Shown here: one piece after another, positions 58,556 through 64,000 of the stretch
Numbering within the stretch: the first letter of the stretch is position 1
How the letters are laid out: each line of letters begins with the position of its first letter
Origin: Helopsaltes ochotensis
Lineage: Eukaryota; Chordata; Aves; Passeriformes; Locustellidae
NCBI GenBank assembly: GCA_013400155.1
Contig: VXBM01000273.1
Span: forward strand, 545,524 to 609,523
Direction of reading: 5' to 3'
Length of the DNA stretch: 64,000 nt
The notes under the pieces: generated by a model
What the model saw: only the letters and a program-made list of their open reading frames with translations
Told to the model about the DNA's origin: nothing
The model's database searches: none
Made by a program: the position numbers and the translations under genes

Positions 58556-61500
58556 GTAAGGCTTTCTCTAATCTTAAACCCAAGATAAATATCACAGAAT
58601 AAAATAAATTGTTGAATATATAATTAATATCACTTTAAGAATATACACTTACCTTCTCATTTCTAACTCTACCTCTGCTTAATGTATAAAGATTAAATGC
58701 ACATTACTATGAGCAGTCATAACATCTAGACTTTAATTGAAAAAAGGACTTTTTTTCTATATATATGTTAATAAATTATCTGTTACCTCAAATTATTCCT
58801 AAATATGTGCCATTTTGTGGTAGCATTTCATCAAATATATAAACATTTTGTCATAAATTTTTAATTCCACAAGTTTTAATATATGGAAAATCATGTCAGA
58901 TTAACTGAGAACATAAAAGACCCACTAACACACAGAAGACAACTGTAGCTAAAAACTGAAGAAGACAAAAAAAATAGTTCTCACTTTCTTCTCAATTAAA
59001 ACTCTGCAATTATTCTTTGAGATTATAGATCTCTATTGGGATTCTGGTTATACAGAACTTTTTGGTTCATTTCACAGGAATAATATTCATCTTAATTAGC
59101 AAAAACAATTGATGGGCTTTTCTCTTTTTTACAAGAGGGAGTTCACTTGGTGCACTGATTACGAGTAGTAGATTATCCTGAGAAATGAAAAGTTCTTGTC
59201 TTTCTGAACAGCAGCTGAATATGTTAGCTGTCTTCAGCCTTGTAGCTTCTTTGTTAGACATCACCTTGTTGAGACAGGATGACTTACTTGAAGTAAGTGG
59301 TTGACCTGATTTTTTTGTCTGGCACCCTAACATTGCTGGGCATTATGCCAAGATGGATTCTGCAGCTATTTATGACTACATTCAAGGTTCAACTATGCAA
59401 ATCACAACTATTAGCCAAAAATGCAGAGCAGATTTGTTTTTTAAATATTTCTATAGCTCACAAGGTCAAAGCATTTGTTTTCGCAATTTTAAAATATAGT
59501 TTTGTACGTAGTGATCAGTAATGTTTAAAGAGATTGTCACCTTTAACATTTTATTTAGACTGATTTACACAGTACATAAACATTTTCCTCATGTGCTACA
59601 ACATACTTGTATGGAGCACAGGAAGAAGAGACGTGAGCTGAAGTGAAAAAAAAGTGCCTTATTTTGTCTATTTGTGACCAGCTTAGCCACACAATACAGA
59701 ATTACAGTAAAGTAAACGGAAGATGAACTGTGACAAAACATCTCAGGAGAGTGCAGCCTTCCTCCGAGGCCATCCTGATACAGCTGCCTGAGGGAGAGGC
59801 ACAGAAGGGCAAGGACCAAGAGCCTGCCCTGCTCACGGTGTGGCCACACCTGCACCTCCTTGCTGGGCCTGAAATCACGCCTGAATCCTACCCAAGTCCC
59901 TAGGCAGGATGTATTCACAGTTATTTTTGCCGGACTTTTGCTAGACCTAAATTCATCCAGCATCTTTCTGCTGGATTCTGCTCACAGGCAAGTACAGGAC
60001 ACAGCGGCCCCATAGGTCTGTTCTTGCATCACGCACTGAAATGGTGGTGGTGGTGGTTTCCTGGACTTCAGCTTGGGGATTCCTGTGGGGTTTGGTGTCC
60101 TCCCCGCATTCCCATGACACTGAACCCCCAACGAGACTGAAAAGTAAAAGCTGTGTAATTTCAACAGGAGGTAGTGCTACAGAAGTTCTTTGGGATAGGT
60201 TTGCCATTGGCTCTGCGTGCTCTCCAGTGTCCATCCTGATTTGAATCCTTTCATAGTCATTGCTATCGTCCTGCAGAGTGGCTGTTGTTTTGTCTCAGTT
60301 CCACAAAGTAATAATGAAAACATATTTACAAAACTAGCAATGGTATATTTTACGTAGTAAGAACTGCGTCTACAAAAAATTGAAATGTGATTTAAACACA
60401 TATAAAAATGATTACTCGTAAGCACAAATTGAAAAGAGGTTATGTGCACACGTTGTTACAAGATGGATTTTAAAAAGACATATATCTCTACCATATCCTA
60501 ATTTCCTGACAAACCTAACAAAAGCATTAATAAACCTTACACATGTATCAACAAACTTATCTATTAAAAATACTCAATTACAAAATAATAATTTCATTCA
60601 TCTAACGCCTAAAGATTTTTCAACAATACAAAGAGGCAAGAGATAATAACTAATATAGAATATAGAAGCATGGGAATAATGATAATATAGGCTATATATA
60701 GTAGTCAATATACTAAATTGAGATATTTCCTCTTAAGGAAAAGGGAAGAAGATTTAAAACCAAGCAGAGTCTGTTTTCTAATAGGGGTTTGGGCACGCAT
60801 TGGATTAGGTCCTCAGACAGAACCTGATGTGGGAGCACATGTGCCTTCATCAGACAAGCATCCTTCACATAACACCAAGGGTGGATAAAGGCTGCTTAAT
60901 TTCTTGACTGTAATATGAAATAATTAACAAGGCTGAACCGCTGGTTCATTTCTTTGACTAAAATAAAGGGTTAATGTTGGGTTCTGTTAACATAAAAACC
61001 TAAACCAATTAATTGTTTTAACAGTTTGACTTATCAGTCAACAGTTTTCTTTACAGTTGTAAAACAAAAAGAATTTTTTAAATATTCTGTTGAAGAAGAC
61101 TCTGAGTGTGAGTTAACAGTGGCGATGCTTCATTTGGGTGATGCTTTTTATTCATCACCTAAGTTCTGTGAGTTGTGGTGAAATAATGTTTTTCAGAAGA
61201 AGGGAAATAATTATAGGAGAAATGTGAATGAGTGCAGAATAAGGCCAATTAAGATGAAGTAATTGCTTAAAGTCTTATTTCTTTGTTTTAGTAACCATCC
61301 TCTCAAGAGCAATGCTCATCGATCTTAGTGGGGTTACTTCCTTGCAAACTGCAGGACTGAGAGTGTAGATCTTCCCTGAATCATCTGTAACAATATAACC
61401 CCGTAATTCCAACAAGAGAAAAGAGTGAAAGAGGCTTCCAATAAAGTAGGGAAGATATTTTAAAGTGGGTCCAAAATAAGATTGAATTGGGAATATGGAG

Positions 61501-63919
61501 ATTTTCCATTGAGTTCATAGGATTTGTAGAAAGAAGTGGAATTTGATCCTTATTAATACAATACAAAGCCTTGGAATTTATTCATTGTTAAACTTCTGCA
61601 CTTTAGCCAATTCTTTTTTAGACAGTCCCTTCTCCAACGAGTGTCACAGAGCCTTGTGGTAAGGTAAACATTAGCAACTCTGTCCACAGTCAAATCTAAA
61701 TAATACTTAAGAAACTAAATCCAAGACATTAGCAATAAAAATACTTAGCATGTATTTGTTTCCTGGGAGCCTACATGGAAATTGAATTCCACTGACTGCA
61801 CTTACACAGAACAGAATTCAATTAAAAAAAAAAAAAATCCACCTGAATTCCATGCTGTGAAAAGCCCTTGCAAATATATATTGGGGACTTTGGATGTGGA
61901 GCCTGGACACAATTTTTATTTTATTTTTTAATGGAATCAGTCTTAATGTCTAAGGTTATTCTTTACTTGCCTCTGCTGAACAGTTTTCACATATAAGCCA
62001 ACGGAGGACAACTCGTTATTAAAGAAGTCAGCAGGTGTCCTGTGCTCTGAAACATATTAAATAAAAAACTCAACGGGATCATGTTGACTGTGAGCTCCAC
62101 AAAGAAATTAAATAATGAAGACAGCAGCTCTTCAATGAAGACAGGTTTTCATAAGTAAAAAAGTCTTGTCACAAGGTGGAAAGTTCTCCTACTTGTTTTT
62201 ACTGGAATCTCTATTCTGGCATTTTCTGAAAATGGGCAGTCTATAGATTGGAGACACTAAAACTTTCTGACTGGAATCTTATGCAATAGAGAGTGATCGG
62301 AGAGGCAGGAACTCAATAGTCTAAATCTGCTCTTCTCTTCACACTTTCATTTTTCAACAAAACAGCCATTGCAAAATGGCCTTGTTATCATTCTCAAGTT
62401 TGTTGAAGTGTCTTACTCATGTCAATATTAATATGAACCACTCCTCCAAAATACAAAAAATAAAAAAGAAAATTCCATGGTATTTTTTGTTAATATTTTT
62501 TCAATGCATGAAGTCTGCCAGCCACAGAAACGTTTAAAATACAGTCTCCTTTTCAATTTAAATGTATTTTCAGATAAGATAACTTTAAACCTTATAAGGA
62601 AGGTTAAGAACTTATATAAACACTGTTTTGAACTTCCCACTTATTCTGAGTTGTTGAGTAATTGCACCAGCCAAATGGTTTTAGAGTGGGTTTTAATATA
62701 AGTAATCACAAAATTTATTGGGTGTTAATTTATTAAAAATTTTGTCATGCAATAATTGTTTGAAGAAAATTGACAATTAAGAAACCTAACTAAGCTTCTT
62801 TTTGAAGCAAAATTAAACTTGATTTAATTCTCTTCGGAAAAATAAAAGTTGACTTCAATAGAAGTAGGTCTGGGCAACTCGGAGTTGATTGGAAAATAAA
62901 TTATCCTAAGTGCATCCAGACTCACCGAGCATCTTTTAGAAACAGACTGTTCATAATGAACCAAAGTCTTCTGACAGCTTAATATGACTTTAAAATAACT
63001 AATATGAAAAAATATTGCAAAACCTTTGTTGACCAGGTGTTTTCCCTTTTTATCAATACAATATATTCCTATAATGGCCATCCCATGCTCTGTCATTAAA
63101 ATTAGAGTTTTCCTTTCAGGTGCTTTGTCTCAGACATATGGAATTCTCATCTGCAGTTTCTACCTCCAGCCTTCCAAGTTAATCACACAGGGCTTCTTGA
63201 AGAACTGTTTGCTGCAAACACAATTCCACAATCTGGGCTTCAGTGAGTTAGTACGAATTTATCAAAACAATTAAAAACTTCTCCAAAACTCCCCACTAAT
63301 TTTAATACAAGATGACACACTTCCCTACATTTGTGATTTCTAAATTAACATTGTTGTCGGGAATAAGTATTTGTAGGACTCTGGATATGGTCTTGGTTGA
63401 GCAGAAGTTTGCTGCTCTAGACCTGTGTGTTCGCAGAAGAGGGGCCTCAGCTTATGTTATGTTATGGGTGAAAAGTACGAAGTTCTGATGTTCTGGTGCC
63501 ATTCCTTCCTACCAAGATTTTATTCCATATCCATACTCATTCTTTCAGGAAGGAAAAAAACAATTCTCAAATACTAATTCTTCCCTAGACACAACCTAAA
63601 GTTGAATTAATTATAGTGTTTGCTAATCTCTTGTTGTCAGCCTGGTGCCTCGTGTGTGGGTAATTGGGTGTTTAACAGAAAATTTCCCAGGAAGTTCAGA
63701 CAAAACCACAAAATTTGTCCAGTTATATGCACTTCAGCCTCACTGTATGATGAAAAATATTTCTCCTACCATTTTTTCATTCCAGTTGCCATTGCCGGAT
63801 CCCCCAGAAAAAAAAAATCTTAAATTCTTTAAGATGAGATATGTTCACATGAGTCTATCTGGGTCAGGAATTCTACCAGTGCTCCATTACAGCAACCCAG
63901 AGCCCAGTGCAAGAATCCC
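58556..63919. other. non-coding stretch
   Basis: No gene or transposon family is recognised. A GC-richer segment at 59740-60240 carries overlapping minus-strand frames (124, 93 and 60 codons) without domains and a TGG trinucleotide run at 60042-60057. An A13 run is at about 61825-61837. The rest is AT-rich. Confidence 0.55.
60042..60057. repeat. (TGG)5 microsatellite
   Basis: Five TGG units plus one base; it gives the poly-Val and poly-Thr runs in overlapping frames. Confidence 0.9.
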
Positions 63920-64000
63920 TGTCGGGGCCACATGCAGGCGCTGCCAGGGGCACTGGTGGAACCCAAACCCAAACCCAAACCCAAACCCCAACCCCAACCC
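63920..64000. repeat. GC-rich end running into AAACCC/AACCCC tandem repeats
   Basis: After TGTCGGGGCCACATGCAGGC (63920 on) the base composition rises sharply. From 63960 the sequence is AACCC, four AAACCC units, then AACCCC and AACCC, cut by the window edge. The minus strand is a GGGTTT/GGGGTT run able to form G-quadruplexes. This resembles but is not the vertebrate telomere unit (CCCTAA). The TGTCGGGGCC at the start might be the 5' end of another LTR or GC-rich repeat, but too little is visible. Confidence 0.6.

Noticed and set aside
59589..60234. Adjacent 124- and 93-codon minus-strand frames
   Set aside because: No domains; the frames overlap each other and reflect a GC-richer patch with a TGG repeat.
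63960..64000. True telomere
   Set aside because: The unit is AAACCC/AACCCC, not CCCTAA, and the run is only 41 bp before the window ends.

Overview
The window looks like avian nuclear DNA. It is AT-rich, has no prokaryotic gene organisation, and carries several copies of CR1 (chicken repeat 1) LINEs ending in the usual ATTCTATGAT-like 3' tail, a complete solo LTR of the bird ERVL type, and an LTR fragment with avian-retrovirus promoter architecture. Family assignments are from memory of consensus sequences; no search was possible. No multi-exon protein gene can be recognised. The longest open frames (up to 153 codons) have no recognisable domain, and those with obvious composition are translated simple repeats. 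The window therefore reads as a gene desert or the inside of one or more very long introns.

Layout. 1-12 kb: unique AT-rich DNA with a GC-rich block ending in a CR1-like tail (2.95-3.24 kb), small tandem duplications and a 26-bp, 3-copy minisatellite (9.15 kb). 12.17-12.35 kb: a 184-bp pure pyrimidine tract holding 31 perfect TTTTC units. 12-26 kb: mostly unique, with a decayed CR1 tail (14.8 kb), a possible 21-nt microexon (13.56 kb) and an ancient MIR/L2-like remnant (23.1-23.4 kb). 26-36 kb: a CR1 tail, a retroviral LTR fragment, two motif clusters resembling regulatory DNA (28.05 and 28.37 kb), ancient amniote repeat relics, and exon-like segments at 34.1 and 35.2 kb. 36-48 kb: unique DNA, a CR1 tail (41.6 kb), an ancient palindromic relic (42.8 kb), a hairpin (45.4 kb) and a 1.3-kb CR1 copy with a dead reverse transcriptase (46.8-48.1 kb). 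48-64 kb: the solo LTR with perfect ATCTT target duplications (50.77-51.19 kb), more relics (54.06, 55.44 kb), a T89 homopolymer followed by an N (55.16 kb), two exon-like segments with good splice signals (56.34 and 58.52 kb), and a GC-rich end running into telomere-like AAACCC/AACCCC repeats cut by the window edge.

Nothing here supports a cooperating gene system. The most useful leads are the 42-nt exon candidate at 56338-56379, the set of very old palindromic repeat relics that may be kept as regulatory DNA, the sharply bounded solo LTR, and the possible terminal exon at 34112.
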